Shown in pieces: positions 62,061-64,000 of a stretch of 64,000 nt of DNA. Each line of letters opens with the position of its first letter. Within the stretch, counting starts at the first letter, position 1. The stretch comes from Paragonimus westermani (Eukaryota; Platyhelminthes; Trematoda; Plagiorchiida; Troglotrematidae): the NCBI GenBank assembly GCA_008508345.1, contig QNGE01002687.1, positions 8,269 to 72,268 of the forward strand, in the 5' to 3' direction. The position numbers were made by a program, and so were the translations under genes. The notes below the pieces were generated by a model. The model had not been told where the DNA came from and searched no databases. It saw only the letters and a program-made list of their open reading frames with translations.

Positions 62061-64000
62061 TCAGATAACGCGGCTATTCAACCAACTTGGGGAAAAATCT
62101 AACACTACCACGTGTTATGACCTAATGCAGAAGTTAGAGGGGAAAAAACATTTTAGGTGAAGTTTTGAGTATGACATGTTATGACTAAAATGGGCTTCAG
62201 ATTTTGTTTACTAGCAAATGATCATTTAAGATCATTCCACGTATGCTGGAAACACTTTATTTTAATGCCTTTGCTGTTCATTGTGTCAAATTCTGTGTGT
62301 TGGGAAACCAACGGTTCGTATACTTTACGGTTGGAACTGTATTTGATGACGAAGACAGTTAGCCCAATAAGTGTTTCACTGATTGAAACATGGGGTCAAC
62401 TATGTTTATGTTCACATCGTTAGTTTGATTTTATTCATTTAGTATTGCGAGATATCATGCTTTTAACACGTACACGGTGATGTGTTACACACCCACACAG
62501 AAATGTATAAACCGTGAACCAGTTGCATGTAAACCGAAAATTACACATCGTCACTGAGTCAAAAATGGCCAACCATATGTTTGATAACTGAACGGACAAC
62601 TCGAGGATTACGACTGAGTGATTTTGACCGAATGTGTGGCCGTGTCTAATGTGAGCACAGTGATGTATTGATTGACTCAGTATTCTCCGGAAAACGTGGT
62701 CGGAGTTCAACTCCCAGTTGTAGGAAGAAATGCAATATCAGTGAATCTTAACAAGAGCCGGACTGCACTCATTCATAATTTCGCAGACTAACCGGGGGTT
62801 TAGGTGATTAGTAACTATACGACCGAATGGGGACGATGTTTAACTTTGATCAGTCTATATCCCCGATGTGTCACGCTGTTGAAGTTGTATGACATTACTT
62901 GCTGCTAGCAATCAAGACATGTTTCTGGCACTTGTGTATTGGCACAACACGTGTAAACAACTGTCTACTATCAGTTTGTTTCGGTTACTTTTTCTGTTCC
63001 ACCTAGAAAATTTGTGTGCTTTTGGTCAACTGGTTTGCGTGGTTTGGGGTGCTGTCTATAACGGCTCTTGGTTTATGGTTCGTGCTTTTCTATTGATGAC
63101 TAGAGAGAGCAGATGAGTCACCGACATTAATGCGGTTTGAATTTGCAGAAAGCTTCCAGCAGGACCACCGGCACCGGCCTGTGCGAAACTGGGTGAATGT
63201 GGCATTATGTTGATAATGGAACACCACTACCTGAATGTTTTGGCATCCATACATCAACCCGGAAGCAAGTAAGCACATGTTACTTGCACTTTGCACATTG
63301 ACTGGATGTCTGCAGTCAGCTCTGAGGCCGATCAGTCTGAGCACGTAGTGCGATTTTGGCCATTTGCGAGTTCGTTAGTTAACACCGTGTGTATCAGTCA
63401 AATACATACAACGCGTTGTCAAAACGAGGATCAATGCGCGATGCATGCTCCAGTGGGAGGCATGACGGTGATATAGGCTCATTTTTTAAATAGTCATCAA
63501 TTAACTGAGTCAAAATATGGCCATAATAGCAGTCCGAGAACAGTAATCCATATTTGAAATCGCCCAAATGGGGTGGTAATTTAGAAATCAAATATTACAC
63601 GTTCTCCATTTCGAATTGTGATCAGTCTGCTTGATAAACTGTACTAGAGCTGTGTCTGGCAGTAGTAGGAACTTCGTTAAACGTGCTTTTAAGCCAAGAA
63701 TAACATGATTCAAAGTGCCTTGGAAATTGGTCCACGTTAATCGGGTATGACCGAAGTGCGCATCGCATAAGTCCACGAACGGATTCTATTGAATGCCCTT
63801 GAAGAAACATACTTCTCATACATTTCAGTTAATCCCGGAGTACTTTTTGTCTCACACAAATTTATGGTTATAAACCATAGCTGTAGTTACTGACTTCATC
63901 TTTCCGCGTTTTCAACTGCATGAAGAGAGGTTACAGAATAGTGAAAACAGGAAGAATTGTGACATGTCAACTTATTTGACCACCACTAACTTCACAAAAT
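62061..64000. other. no gene recognised
   Basis: The first 100 bases may belong to the Penelope-like element. The remainder has short frames only. Confidence 0.5.

Noticed and set aside
61816..62160. Plus-strand frame of 114 codons
   Set aside because: Largely antisense to the Penelope-like reverse transcriptase.
1..64000. CRISPR arrays, prokaryotic operons, phage or plasmid modules
   Set aside because: No regularly spaced direct repeats or compact gene clusters; all evidence points to an animal nuclear genome.

Overview
The window looks like draft nuclear DNA from a metazoan with large, retroelement-filled introns, most likely a parasitic flatworm (trematode). There is no bacterial-style gene packing. 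Protein similarity comes in short blocks bounded by GT...AG splice signals, two runs of N mark assembly gaps (36294-36567 and 61043-61449), and the retroelements are an animal mix: BEL/Pao and Ty3/gypsy LTR elements, CR1-like and RTE-like LINEs, and a Penelope-like element. The flatworm assignment is an inference from this mix and the intron structure.

One host gene is well supported. It lies on the minus strand and encodes an orthologue of TBC1D30, a Rab GTPase-activating protein. I can place ten coding exons between about 48.9 kb (5' side) and 23.2 kb (3' side). All joins tested keep the reading frame, and one exon is a 23-nt micro-exon at 32988-33010. The TBC domain is encoded by exons at 44.0-44.5, 42.3-42.4, 38.5-38.7 and 34.9-35.2 kb and keeps both catalytic fingers. 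The C-terminal part (33.0, 29.6-30.1, 26.6-26.9, 25.7-26.1 and 23.2-23.7 kb) is divergent except for a short coiled-coil block. The first exon and the exact start of the last exon are less certain.

Left of the gene (1-22.6 kb) I see only retroelement relics: BEL/Pao gag-protease (about 1.9-3.1 kb), a gypsy integrase relic (4.9-6.0 kb), a nearly full-length but decayed CR1-like LINE with ORF1 and ORF2 (about 6.3-10.4 kb), and an old RTE relic (16.1-16.9 kb). The rest has no gene I can support. Inside the gene, the intron at 35.2-38.5 kb holds a younger 5'-truncated RTE element whose 3' tail recurs, inverted, at 49.7-50.0 kb. Right of the gene are a 5'-truncated gypsy element of Mag-like type (53.0-56.4 kb, with a candidate 3' LTR) and a Penelope-like reverse transcriptase on the minus strand (61.0-62.1 kb). 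A short dispersed SINE-like repeat with a shared core is present in four copies (21.1, 37.4, 40.6 and 57.6 kb).

The retroelement proteins act only in their own mobilisation, and all visible copies carry stops, frameshifts, truncations or gaps. No CRISPR array, operon, intact tRNA or rRNA gene was found.
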